Below are positions 8,549 to 15,911 of a DNA stretch of 22,376 bases, piece after piece; the stretch's first letter is position 1; the number at the start of each line of letters is the position of its first letter. The notes beneath the pieces are model-generated. The model worked only from the letters and a program-made list of their open reading frames with translations, did no database searches and was not told where the DNA came from. The translations under genes and the position numbers were made by a program. The stretch comes from a virus: positions 1-22,376 of the IMG/VR virus record IMGVR_UViG_3300042731_003938. One strand, 5' to 3'.

Positions 8549-11071
8549 TTAGAAACCTCTTACAGCTTTGCGCCCCGACCGTGTGTTTCGAAAGTTGGAA
8601 TCAGCAATAACCTGATCAAGCACCCTAGTACCTAACTGTAGCTGAATGATTGTTGGTTGATTTTGATTGTTATTACTTAATGTTGAGTTGCCTTTTATAA
8701 GGTCATAAAGTCTTTTGGAGTCCTGATTATTTAAAACCATCTCCCCCGGGTTTGCTGCGATTATCTGACGGTCACCAAACATTGATGTGCCAGTCTGCCG
8801 CTGTACAACACCAGAAGATGCATAAGACGGGACGGCGGCACTTTTAATAGCACTTACAGCCCCCATAGTGGTCCCTAGCGCAGCAGTTGCAGAAACAACC
8901 TTTGTGATTACCCCACCAGCCTGATTCGCCATAACAGAAGCGAAAGCCCTCCAAGCGTCAACCGTGGCTAAAACAGCGGATGCAGCCTGCAAGTATTTAA
9001 AAAACTTAGATGTCTCGCTACCCATGTTTTGGATGTTTGACAAGCTTTGCTGAATGCCGGCGACATTTGTGTCCCAAAGAGTCTTCGAACTTTCAGCAAG
9101 TTTTTTATTCAGCTCATCGGTACGCCTTTTATATTCGTCATCTATCTTTTCTTTTGCACCAACAACTTGTTTGTATTTCTCTATTTGCTCCTGATACCAA
9201 AGCTCTGTTTCTTCCTTCTCGCGCTCTAACGGCTCCTCAATAGCCGCGATCTTCCATTCTTTACGTTTTGCTTCAAACTCTTTTTCCAGTGCAAGTTGCT
9301 CATCCTGCATCTTTTGGGTTTGCTTAATAAACCTTTGTTGCAAAGATAAATCACGCTCAATCTCTTTTATATTAAGCTGTTCCAGCTTGCGCCTGTAAAT
9401 GTCACTAATTAAAAGCTTTTTATTTTCATTTTCTCCATAAAGCTCAAGTTGCTTTTTATACCAAGCCTCTATTTCTTTGCGCTCTTTTATAATAACATCT
9501 GTGGTAAGCTCTAGGCGCCATTTAGCAAGCTGCTCATAAAAAGACTTTTCTTTGTCTAAATCAATTGTGCTGGCCGGAGCTCCGGGGGTTTCTGTTTTAG
9601 GAGGCTTTGCCAGTTCTTGCTGTTTGATTTTCCTTTTAACAAGCTCTGCATTTATCGCGCGCAGTTGATCAAGGTCTTTACCATTAAGATCATACATTGT
9701 CTTTAATGGGGCAAGTTGATTTTTAATACTAGCAAGCCTTTCTTTATAGGCCCTTCCCTCTTCTTGCATCTTGGCATAATTTTGAGTACCAGAACTAAAG
9801 TCTTCCCAAGATATATTTTCCAACTCTCGCTGAAGTTTTATTATTTTTTGAAAATCGCTAATAGCTTCTTTCGTGCTAAATTGATCTGCAAGCTTTTCAG
9901 TCTCTTTGCGCTCTGTAAAAAACTCCGTCCACCAGGTGAGGGTTTCGGTAAGGGTCTGAGTTAAAGAGCGTAGCATCCCATCTGCTGAATCTTCAATTGC
10001 AATTTGCATTTCAGACCAAGCAGACTTAAGCTTTGTCACGTCTCCCAACAAATTGTCAAGCTTTAACTCAGCCATGCGGCGGACAGCACCATCAGCCTTT
10101 TCTAAGCTCTCCCGGTACTCATCTATTTTATCCGCATTTTTTAAAAGGACCTGTGCGGAGGTAGCGGATAATTTACCAAACAAATCAGAGACTTCAGAAA
10201 ATGTAAGACCAGCTTTAGAAAGGGCTTTTAATTTTTCCGTAGTTGTCGCCGCCGCATCTACGCCCAAAGATTTTAATTTCTTTGAAAGCTCACTACCTTG
10301 TGAATTTAAATCTATAAAAACACGCTTTAACGCTGTCCCCGCAACAGTCCCGTGTATAGCGTTATTTGCAAGTATCTCAAGATAAGAAGTAGTTGTCTCT
10401 AATGTCTCATTAACAGCATTGGCAGCCGGTCCCGCATACTTCATAGATTCAGCGAACCTATTCATATCCAATGCCGAATTAACAAAAGAAGTGGCCATAA
10501 CATCGGCCACCTTAGTGCTTTTAGCTGCATTCATTTCAAACTGCTGTAAAGTAGAAGCCATTGTTTCGGCAGAATACGACATCTCTTCGCCTGACGCCGC
10601 GGCTAAATCCAAGACAGAAGCGGAAGATGCTACTATCTCATTGGTTTTAAAACCAACTTTAGCAAGCTCAGTGAACGAATCAGTAGCCTGCTTTGCTGTA
10701 AACGCAGTAGACGCGCCAAGGTCTCTAGCGGTGTCCTCCAGTATTGATAATTGGATGGCCGTTGGCTGAGCTATTGCCTCAAGGCCAGATAAAGAAGCCC
10801 GGAACTCAGCCCCCACCTTTATCGAATCAGCAAGAACATCAAATGTTTTTTTAGCGGCTGCACCGAAAGCAAGATATTTAGCAATAGGAAGGGCACTTCC
10901 GAATTCTTTAAAAAGCGCACTGCCTTTTTTTGTCTTCTTATTAAGATTCGTTTGATTTTTTTCTAATGAGTTTAAAGCCTTAGAACCATTCTTTTCTAAA
11001 CGCGCAAATCCTGCGCTCATCTCGTCTTTTAGATCGAGTAATAGTTCTACTTCATCCTTTTCAACACTCAT
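8549..11071 (-). CDS. Tail tape measure protein
   Basis: An 840-residue protein with the TP901-type tape measure core at about residues 88-300. Recognisable stretches include FRASLSGLEAIAQ, LGASTAFTAKQATDSF and the Ala/Ser-rich helices that follow. Residues about 440-690 are charged helical coiled coil with many Lys, Glu and Gln. A hydrophobic, Ala-rich segment at about 700-765 may be membrane-active. The C-terminus contains GEMVLNNQDSKRLYDLI, common near the ends of tape measure proteins. It sets tail length and is normally ejected into the host envelope with the DNA. Its ATG overlaps the stop of the tail chaperone T frame (ATGA) and has no strong Shine-Dalgarno, so coupling is likely. No lysozyme or peptidase domain was seen. 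Confidence 0.93.
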   Translation of the reverse strand: MSVEKDEVELLLDLKDEMSAGFARLEKNGSKALNSLEKNQTNLNKKTKKGSALFKEFGSALPIAKYLAFGAAAKKTFDVLADSIKVGAEFRASLSGLEAIAQPTAIQLSILEDTARDLGASTAFTAKQATDSFTELAKVGFKTNEIVASSASVLDLAAASGEEMSYSAETMASTLQQFEMNAAKSTKVADVMATSFVNSALDMNRFAESMKYAGPAANAVNETLETTTSYLEILANNAIHGTVAGTALKRVFIDLNSQGSELSKKLKSLGVDAAATTTEKLKALSKAGLTFSEVSDLFGKLSATSAQVLLKNADKIDEYRESLEKADGAVRRMAELKLDNLLGDVTKLKSAWSEMQIAIEDSADGMLRSLTQTLTETLTWWTEFFTERKETEKLADQFSTKEAISDFQKIIKLQRELENISWEDFSSGTQNYAKMQEEGRAYKERLASIKNQLAPLKTMYDLNGKDLDQLRAINAELVKRKIKQQELAKPPKTETPGAPASTIDLDKEKSFYEQLAKWRLELTTDVIIKERKEIEAWYKKQLELYGENENKKLLISDIYRRKLEQLNIKEIERDLSLQQRFIKQTQKMQDEQLALEKEFEAKRKEWKIAAIEEPLEREKEETELWYQEQIEKYKQVVGAKEKIDDEYKRRTDELNKKLAESSKTLWDTNVAGIQQSLSNIQNMGSETSKFFKYLQAASAVLATVDAWRAFASVMANQAGGVITKVVSATAALGTTMGAVSAIKSAAVPSYASSGVVQRQTGTSMFGDRQIIAANPGEMVLNNQDSKRLYDLIKGNSTLSNNNQNQPTIIQLQLGTRVLDQVIADSNFRNTRSGRKAVRGF

Positions 11072-11433
11072 TTAAACAACGCATTCTTTTTATTCATTTC
11101 TGCGATCGCACCTTCTTGGTACTGTACCAAGCTGCGCAAATAATCAAACAAATTCTTCATATCCCAAAATATTTTTGGCTGGTCCAGGAAGCCGCCATTA
11201 AAAAGCCTCACAGCTCCTTTCGTTTCGATGTATTCGCGCAGAGACAGCCAACATAGGTTTATTTTAGCCGGCAAATCACACATAATAGACTCTTGTTCTT
11301 TTACTGTCACTACGCGCCAAGAAAAACAATTCTTAGCCTCATCAAAACTCAATAAAGCACCATCGTCTGAAATAGGGAGCCCGCATTCTTTGCCATAGTG
11401 TATATCGCCACTAAAAGCAAGCATACGAAACAC
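11068..11433 (-). CDS. Tail assembly chaperone, T-like second frame
   Basis: This frame lies between the G-like gene and the tape measure gene, the standard place for a lambda T-like domain. As a separate gene it would start at GTG 11433 (121 residues), but the nearest Shine-Dalgarno (AAGGAG at 11453-11448) is 14 bases from that start. The same frame stays open upstream past the G stop to the slippery sequence at 11457-11451, so it is more likely translated as the second half of a G-T fusion by -1 frameshifting. The fusion would have 252 residues: 125 from G and 127 from this frame. In lambda the fusion recruits the major tail protein onto the tape measure and is absent from the virion. The sequence itself shows no family motif that I recognise. 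Confidence 0.65.
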   Translation of the reverse strand: MFRMLAFSGDIHYGKECGLPISDDGALLSFDEAKNCFSWRVVTVKEQESIMCDLPAKINLCWLSLREYIETKGAVRLFNGGFLDQPKIFWDMKNLFDYLRSLVQYQEGAIAEMNKKNALFK

Positions 11434-11444
11434 AAGCCCCGGAA

Positions 11445-11825
11445 TTACTCCTTTCCGATAGCGCCTATACCATCTATCTCAAAACAAAGTTTAGTGGCCT
11501 CAATCTCTCCTATCTTTTTAACAAACATAGGTATATCTTCTTTTTCTAATGCTTGAGAGTTAACACGTATAACAGGAATAGCAAGCACATGGCAAATCCC
11601 TTCGCGCGCCTCTCCAGTAAGCTTTATTACACCGGCCTCATCGCGACAAACAGCCTTACCACTGTCTTTATCCTCATCAAAACATTGCGCTATTTCGTCC
11701 CTGATAGACGACATTTCCAGCATGTTTTTTGTATAATCAGCGGCTTCCAATATATCAAGCTCTTCTATCTCAATCTCATAGCCGTTAATTTCTGTTTTGA
11801 ACACTTCTTTGTTAAACAATGACAT
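11445..11825 (-). CDS. Tail assembly chaperone, G-like
   Basis: A 126-residue acidic protein between the major tail protein and the tape measure gene, matching the size and position of tail assembly chaperones. The start ATG has AAGGAG about 7 bases upstream. A candidate late promoter (11859-11869) and the major tail terminator lie just before it, so it probably begins its own transcript. Its end (…GAIGKE stop) contains the candidate slippery site C GGA AAG, from which a minority of ribosomes could move into the T-like frame. The chaperone would coat the tape measure and keep it soluble during assembly. Assignment rests on synteny and the frameshift architecture. Confidence 0.7.
   Translation of the reverse strand: MSLFNKEVFKTEINGYEIEIEELDILEAADYTKNMLEMSSIRDEIAQCFDEDKDSGKAVCRDEAGVIKLTGEAREGICHVLAIPVIRVNSQALEKEDIPMFVKKIGEIEATKLCFEIDGIGAIGKE
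11451..11457 (-). promoter_or_regulatory. Candidate -1 programmed frameshift site (C GGA AAG)
   Basis: The last codons of the G-like gene read ATC GGA AAG GAG TAA. The heptamer C GGA AAG differs by one base from lambda's G GGA AAG. Slipping back one base pairs tRNA-Lys with AAA and enters a frame open through the stop and on to 11068. The heptamer lies in a possible 5-bp hairpin (CGGAA with TTCCG, 8-base loop). Only three bases separate it from the zero-frame TAA. Confidence 0.6.
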
Positions 11826-11858
11826 TTATTTCTCCTTTTTTATCGTTTATCATTTACC

Positions 11859-11869
11859 TATTTAACGAC
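11859..11869 (-). promoter_or_regulatory. Candidate late promoter before tail chaperone gene
   Basis: GTCGTTAAATA on the minus strand, 33 bases before the G-like start and immediately after the T-run of the major tail terminator. A -35 element at normal spacing would fall inside the terminator hairpin, where none is visible. This suggests a -10-only promoter. It shares its core with the copies at 13115, 16603 and 18763. Confidence 0.5.
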
Positions 11870-11901
11870 ATAAAAAAAAGGCATCCCCGAAGGGACACCT
11901 T
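11870..11901 (-). terminator. Rho-independent terminator with UUCG loop after major tail gene
   Basis: On the minus strand a 10-bp stem (AAGGTGTCCC with GGGATGCCTT, two G-U pairs) closes a TTCG tetraloop and is followed by eight more T residues. It lies about 30 bases after the major tail stop and before the tail chaperone gene. Confidence 0.92.
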
Positions 11902-11905
11902 AAAC

Positions 11906-11926
11906 GATGATTTGGAGAAAATCATC
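11906..11926 (-). other. Hairpin just after the major tail protein stop
   Basis: A perfect 8-bp inverted repeat (GATGATTT with AAATCATC, loop of 5) begins 3 bases after the TGA stop and precedes the UUCG terminator. It has no T-run of its own and may protect the 3' end of the major tail mRNA from exonucleases. Confidence 0.6.
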
Positions 11927-11928
11927 TG

Positions 11929-13086
11929 TCAGATAAAACACATGTAGTAATCACCATCGGAGTCACTCTCATCAAACGCACGGAATGAAAGCTCCCAAGT
12001 CATTATATTGTCAGTAAAGGAAGAAGACGGAGGGGAGGAAAACTGCACATTACCACGGAAGTAAACTGTATTTGATGTAGTCCCGTCACCTATCCTGTAC
12101 TTAACCTTCATTGACGTTCCTGTTCGATAAAGTTCTTGTGGATCAAACTCAGAATAAGGTGAGGCCTTTACAGTAAGAACAAAAGCCGCAGAACTCCGAT
12201 CTACAATGTATGCACTGTCAAAACCGGTATCATCGCTTGCGTTTTTCCAAAGAGTAGTGCTATTTCCTAAATCGAATTCAGCGGACTGGCAATTCATCGC
12301 ATAAGTTGTCGCGCCGTCAACAAGCTCAACAATTCCCCCCACGAAAGCAGCCGGCTCATTAGCAGTATATGTGGCAGTAGGCAGAGCCGTGTCTGTCCAG
12401 TTATCAGGATCGTCCTTGCCTTGGATGGTAAAAGAAAATTTCGTTAACTCCAAAGCGGTAGAAGAAAAAGTACAAGTGCCGGCACACTCACGCAAAGCAC
12501 GTAGCAAACCGTTATTCCACAAAAACACAGAACCAACCTGCTCAGAGGTTGAATCGGGGTAGACATAAAAAGAGGTGTCAGACACGGAAGAAATAGTTCC
12601 AACGGCATCCACTCCCACAGAAACATCTTCAGCGGCAGCAAATGTACCAGTAACGCCAGAAACGATAATATTCACACCGTCAATAACTTTTATCGTCCCA
12701 GTTGCCCCGCTTGTGTCGCCCGTTAGAGTGTCTCCCTCTTCTGCGTTTGTCGCGGCTGCGGTTAATACGATTAAAGGATTTTCTTCGTAGCTTTGCCCGC
12801 ATACTTGCAGCGCAGGAAGTATCGCAGGGTCCAGAGCTTGGTCAGTCGAATGCAGGTTACCGTTTAAGGTGGCTGTTCCTGCGTTACCACCGGGAAGGTC
12901 TTTTTTATTTGACATGGTGCGACCCACCACATCAGCTTGGGAATTAGTAGTGCTATCCCCCATATCAATATTAGAGTCGTTGGTTACTTCAAGAGCGTTT
13001 GTTAAAGAGGTTGGAGGCGTAGGATCCGTTCCTCCAGTCTTAAGCACAACAGCTGCTAAGGATAATTTTTGTTTTATAGACGACAT
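11929..13086 (-). CDS. Major tail tube protein
   Basis: A 385-residue protein located between the tail completion and tail chaperone genes, bounded by its own candidate promoter and a strong terminator, as expected for the most abundant tail protein. The N-terminal half contains TNSQADVVGRTMSNKKDL, of the type common in tube subunits. Residues about 117-160 hold a Gly/Thr-rich segment (GDTLTGDTSGATGT) found as an insertion in many phage virion proteins. The C-terminal half is beta-rich and ends RAFDESDSDGDYYMCFI. It is longer than the 150-250 residues of simple tube proteins, so an added surface domain is likely. Start ATG has GAGG about 7 bases upstream. The virion role is inferred from position, composition and expression signals. 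Confidence 0.8.
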   Translation of the reverse strand: MSSIKQKLSLAAVVLKTGGTDPTPPTSLTNALEVTNDSNIDMGDSTTNSQADVVGRTMSNKKDLPGGNAGTATLNGNLHSTDQALDPAILPALQVCGQSYEENPLIVLTAAATNAEEGDTLTGDTSGATGTIKVIDGVNIIVSGVTGTFAAAEDVSVGVDAVGTISSVSDTSFYVYPDSTSEQVGSVFLWNNGLLRALRECAGTCTFSSTALELTKFSFTIQGKDDPDNWTDTALPTATYTANEPAAFVGGIVELVDGATTYAMNCQSAEFDLGNSTTLWKNASDDTGFDSAYIVDRSSAAFVLTVKASPYSEFDPQELYRTGTSMKVKYRIGDGTTSNTVYFRGNVQFSSPPSSSFTDNIMTWELSFRAFDESDSDGDYYMCFI

Positions 13087-13114
13087 TCTATAGCCTCACA
13101 TTTCATTAATTACT

Positions 13115-13125
13115 TATTTAACGAC
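13115..13125 (-). promoter_or_regulatory. Candidate late promoter before major tail gene
   Basis: GTCGTTAAATA begins one base after the preceding gene's stop and ends 28 bases before the major tail start. It is an 11/11 match to the copy before the tail chaperone gene. No TTGACA-like -35 is seen upstream. Confidence 0.5.
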
Positions 13126-13126
13126 T

Positions 13127-13540
13127 TTAATTTAATGGTATTTTTATCATTAGTTCCCAAACTATATTTGCATAAGTCTGGTATTCCTTGTTTGTGTTTG
13201 GAGAGTAAGACCCGTCAATCATTACAACGTTTTCGGCGCCACTTAAAGTTATATTTGAATAAATTGTTTGGATTATGTTTTGAAAATCAGTGGCCGCCGC
13301 TTTTTTTCTCTGCGCTCCGGTTAGCGTGGAAATACTACCACGGATAAACTCAACATTGTAGTTAAGCATTAGTGTTAAATGATTTGTTTGCTGGATATCT
13401 GCTGGCCGTATATCATCAACAAAGGTCCAGCATGAAACGCCCTCGGTAACATCATCGGTACTACCATCCTGATTCATCGCAAAACCTAAATCGCCTATTG
13501 CCGCGTCAAAAACAGAAATCACATCATACATGTTCGCCAT
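13127..13540 (-). CDS. Tail terminator / tail completion protein
   Basis: A 137-residue protein immediately before the major tail gene, the usual place of the tail terminator (lambda gpU type, pfam tail completion families). The sequence alternates helices and strands: an N-terminal helix (MANMYDVISVFDAAIGDLGF), central strands and a C-terminal strand ending WELMIKIPLN, consistent with the small alpha/beta fold of these proteins. Start ATG has AGAGGA 6 bases upstream. It would cap the finished tail tube and provide the surface that joins the head. Family membership is inferred from order and size. Confidence 0.65.
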   Translation of the reverse strand: MANMYDVISVFDAAIGDLGFAMNQDGSTDDVTEGVSCWTFVDDIRPADIQQTNHLTLMLNYNVEFIRGSISTLTGAQRKKAAATDFQNIIQTIYSNITLSGAENVVMIDGSYSPNTNKEYQTYANIVWELMIKIPLN

Positions 13541-13543
13541 AGG

Positions 13544-13957
13544 TTATCCTCTGTTTGTCTCGACAATACTCGGAGTAGAATAGACGGTATCATCATCGGG
13601 AGGGTTGTCAGGATCGTAGACCTCATCTGCTTTAATATCAGCTTCTGCCTTTGCACAAGCGGTTGACCAAGTATTATACCGTAACTCCCATTGATCTACA
13701 GCGATGTTTTCTGCGATCTGGCTTAAATCGCTTCCGATGCTTGAAAATGCCACATCCACACACACCTTTAAGATAAGAAACTCTTTTACTTTTTTTTCCG
13801 GTGATGTGGGTAAGTTAGCAACCGGGATGTTTAAAGTATCTGCCAAGTCATGCCAATAAACAGACACCAAATCATCAGCAATAAAAGCTGGTGTGGTGGT
13901 CACCTTATGCATAACTTCAGAATATTTAGTAAAATCGGATGTGGTTAATATAGCCAT
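13544..13957 (-). CDS. Head-tail connector / adaptor-like protein
   Basis: A 137-residue, mainly helical acidic protein lying between the gp10-like gene and the tail terminator. The first 110 residues look like a helical bundle. The last 30 are a Pro/Asp-rich tail (YDPDNPPDDDT). Head completion adaptors of the HK97 gp6 or SPP1 gp15 type have this size and all-helical nature and bind below the portal. In many phages they come before rather than after the gp10-like gene, so the order here is slightly unusual. The start lies one base after the previous stop (TAGCATG), with GGGG 7 bases upstream. No signature motif was seen. Confidence 0.5.
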   Translation of the reverse strand: MAILTTSDFTKYSEVMHKVTTTPAFIADDLVSVYWHDLADTLNIPVANLPTSPEKKVKEFLILKVCVDVAFSSIGSDLSQIAENIAVDQWELRYNTWSTACAKAEADIKADEVYDPDNPPDDDTVYSTPSIVETNRG

Positions 13958-13958
13958 G

Positions 13959-14441
13959 CTAAAACCCCAGTTCTTTGTATATTTGTTTAGACGCTTTTTT
14001 TAAAGTGTCTAATCTTCTTTTTCTCCAGGCCTTTTCAAACCACTTCAAGTTTTTATTATTTTTTGTAGTGCTTCTAACGCCTTTCGCGCGCCCGGTCCTT
14101 TTTCTCCCCATCCACACGCCACTGACTTTATGGCCTTTTTTATCAGGCCTAACCCAATGCCACTTTGTGCCGTAATAAAGATATGTAGCATAAGACAACC
14201 TTGTATATAATAAAGAGCCTAATTCCTCTCTCTTGCGGCTTAACGATCTTGTTAAGTGGCCCTTCTTATCTTCCCAGGGATGTTTCGCTTTGACATCAGA
14301 CAAAACTTTTCCTGAGGCCTTCCAATATATATTTGAGATTGACAAGACTATTTTTTTTCCAGTCCCGCCATTATCTCCAAATATATTTGTAACATGGGCA
14401 CTAAGAGCCGAAAACGAATTAACCGTTGTCTTCTTTGACAT
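13959..14441 (-). CDS. HK97 gp10-like neck / tail completion protein
   Basis: A 160-residue basic protein with the layout of the HK97 gp10-like family. An N-terminal helical region is followed by KGHLTRSLSRKRE (compare the TGnLrrSI motif of the family), then the hallmark YATYLYYGTKWHW (compare yA.yvEyGt). A C-terminal helix, FEKAWRKRRLDTLKKASKQIYKEL, is usual in the family. The insert RPDKKGHK…RTGRAKG is strongly basic. The family acts at the neck between head and tail. It overlaps the preceding gene by 23 bases and has no strong Shine-Dalgarno, so coupling is likely. Confidence 0.78.
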   Translation of the reverse strand: MSKKTTVNSFSALSAHVTNIFGDNGGTGKKIVLSISNIYWKASGKVLSDVKAKHPWEDKKGHLTRSLSRKREELGSLLYTRLSYATYLYYGTKWHWVRPDKKGHKVSGVWMGRKRTGRAKGVRSTTKNNKNLKWFEKAWRKRRLDTLKKASKQIYKELGF

Positions 14442-14826
14442 CGCTTATTGTCTGTTCATCGTCTTGTTTCTTTTGCGCTCTTTTGCGGGTAGTCTTTGCG
14501 ATGCCCGGCAGTAAAGCAACATTAAAACGATCATATTTTTCCAACAGTGACTCCGTGAGGACGTACACTGGTATTAACACCTTGTCCTCAGATTCAGGAT
14601 CAATATAATGTTTTTTTCGATTACTCCAAAAGCCTTTCGATTCAACAAATGCCGCATCAACAACACGGTAAGAAGAAAATTCTTTCATCTTTGGCGTGCC
14701 ATGCGGAATAATCAAATAAGGCCTTTTATCTGTCTTATTCCTCTTCCCAGCAGGAGTAAGGCCCCTTAGAGCCTGCTGAAGCTCTGGGGAAAGGTTTTGT
14801 AAAGAATTTTGTAATTCACCATTCAT
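14419..14826 (-). CDS. Unidentified protein between major capsid and neck genes
   Basis: A 135-residue protein I do not recognise. The first 40 residues (MNGELQNSLQNLSPELQQAL…) look helical and Gln-rich, the middle is mixed with many aromatic and Lys residues, and the last 20 are charged (KKQDDEQTISDVKEDNG). Position after the major capsid gene and before the gp10-like gene suggests a head completion or decoration role. It has a good Shine-Dalgarno (AAGGAG, 8 bases from ATG), which lies just after the terminator-like hairpin at 14844-14869, so its mRNA is probably made by read-through. No function is assigned. Confidence 0.6.
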   Translation of the reverse strand: MNGELQNSLQNLSPELQQALRGLTPAGKRNKTDKRPYLIIPHGTPKMKEFSSYRVVDAAFVESKGFWSNRKKHYIDPESEDKVLIPVYVLTESLLEKYDRFNVALLPGIAKTTRKRAQKKQDDEQTISDVKEDNG

Positions 14827-14843
14827 GTTTTAATCTCCTTAAA

Positions 14844-14869
14844 TAAAGGGCTGAATAAACAGCCCTTTA
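14844..14869 (-). terminator. Terminator or attenuator after major capsid gene
   Basis: A perfect 10-bp stem (TAAAGGGCTG with CAGCCCTTTA, 6-base loop) follows the capsid stop by about 14 bases. In the direction of transcription it is followed by a weak U-rich stretch (TTTA of the stem then TTTAAGG). The weak tract suggests partial termination, giving more capsid than neck mRNA. Confidence 0.7.
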
Positions 14870-14883
14870 ATTCATCGTTATTA

Positions 14884-15885
14884 TTAAGCAGCGGCCTGAG
14901 GTACAATCAACTGAACACCGCAAATGTCTTTCACATTATCGACAATCTGGTCCCAGTTTGTGGCGGTTGCTAATTCTGCGTCACTGGGGAAAACACCTCC
15001 GTTGGTTTCGTCCCAGGACAAGCCACGTATGCCAAGGTCAAAGTTATAGTTTGCCTGCCATTGTGTATACAGGTTTTCTTGCCCTGTCTTTTCTTCCATC
15101 ATGTTTGTTTGGGACGTATTTGAAATCTCAGCAGCACCGTCAACCAAGCCAATAATTTTGTATACATCACGAGTACCATCATTATAAGCAAGTGCCGGGT
15201 CATCTGTAACGATAACAGAACGCCCCTGCAAAGGAACTGAACCATTTCGATACGCCATACCAGTAACATCTAAAACATTGTCATCAATAGCATTGCCGAC
15301 AAGTTGATAATAAGCCCCACTATGCATTGCTAATGTACCAATAGAGCCACCTTTATCACCAAACTTTGCAAACATGTTATTTAACATTGCTTGAGTAACA
15401 ATAGCTCCACCAGCCGAATTATCAAGAGTAGCCGCAGCCACACCATTCAAGCCGGCTCCAATGCATGCAAGAGATGTGTTTACCTGGTCCAGCATGTAAG
15501 CGTCTGCATACTGATTGGCAACCTCAGTAAGAGCCTCAGCTGTAGCAGAATTCATCTCACTCCCGCTAACAGCATCCATTATTACAGCATTAGGGATTAT
15601 GATAGGGGCAAAGCCACCAGCGATTTTAATCTTTTTGTACAGTGACTCGCTGTAATCGACTGGAGTAACTGCATCAGTAGAAGACGGATCACGCCTATAC
15701 TGGCTTGAGCGCAGGTTGTTTGCAAAGCGGAAATTGCTTACTTCGCCCGATCCACTAAAACCGCCTAAACGAATTGCATTCCCAAAAACAGAAATATTCT
15801 GAGACAACCGATTCTTCGCAAGCTCAGTCAAAATGCGGGTTGTCTGGTCAAACATCGAAATGTTTGCTAAAACTTCATTAGCCAT
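14884..15885 (-). CDS. Major capsid protein
   Basis: A 333-residue protein directly after the scaffold gene. The N-terminus (MANEVLANISMFDQTTRILTE) and the central segment with APIIIPNAVIMDAVS resemble HK97-fold coat proteins of the major-capsid-protein-13-like or phage coat type. The middle (LGGKGGS-like GDKGGSIGTLAMHSGAYYQL) fits the A-domain region, with a receptor-like strand pair after it (GRSVIVTDDPAL). No N-terminal protease-cleaved delta domain is apparent, consistent with the separate scaffold gene. It has AGGA about 9 bases upstream of ATG and a terminator behind it, fitting high expression. It forms the icosahedral shell. Confidence 0.88.
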   Translation of the reverse strand: MANEVLANISMFDQTTRILTELAKNRLSQNISVFGNAIRLGGFSGSGEVSNFRFANNLRSSQYRRDPSSTDAVTPVDYSESLYKKIKIAGGFAPIIIPNAVIMDAVSGSEMNSATAEALTEVANQYADAYMLDQVNTSLACIGAGLNGVAAATLDNSAGGAIVTQAMLNNMFAKFGDKGGSIGTLAMHSGAYYQLVGNAIDDNVLDVTGMAYRNGSVPLQGRSVIVTDDPALAYNDGTRDVYKIIGLVDGAAEISNTSQTNMMEEKTGQENLYTQWQANYNFDLGIRGLSWDETNGGVFPSDAELATATNWDQIVDNVKDICGVQLIVPQAAA

Positions 15886-15911
15886 AAAAAGCCATCCTTT
15901 TATCTAAAATT

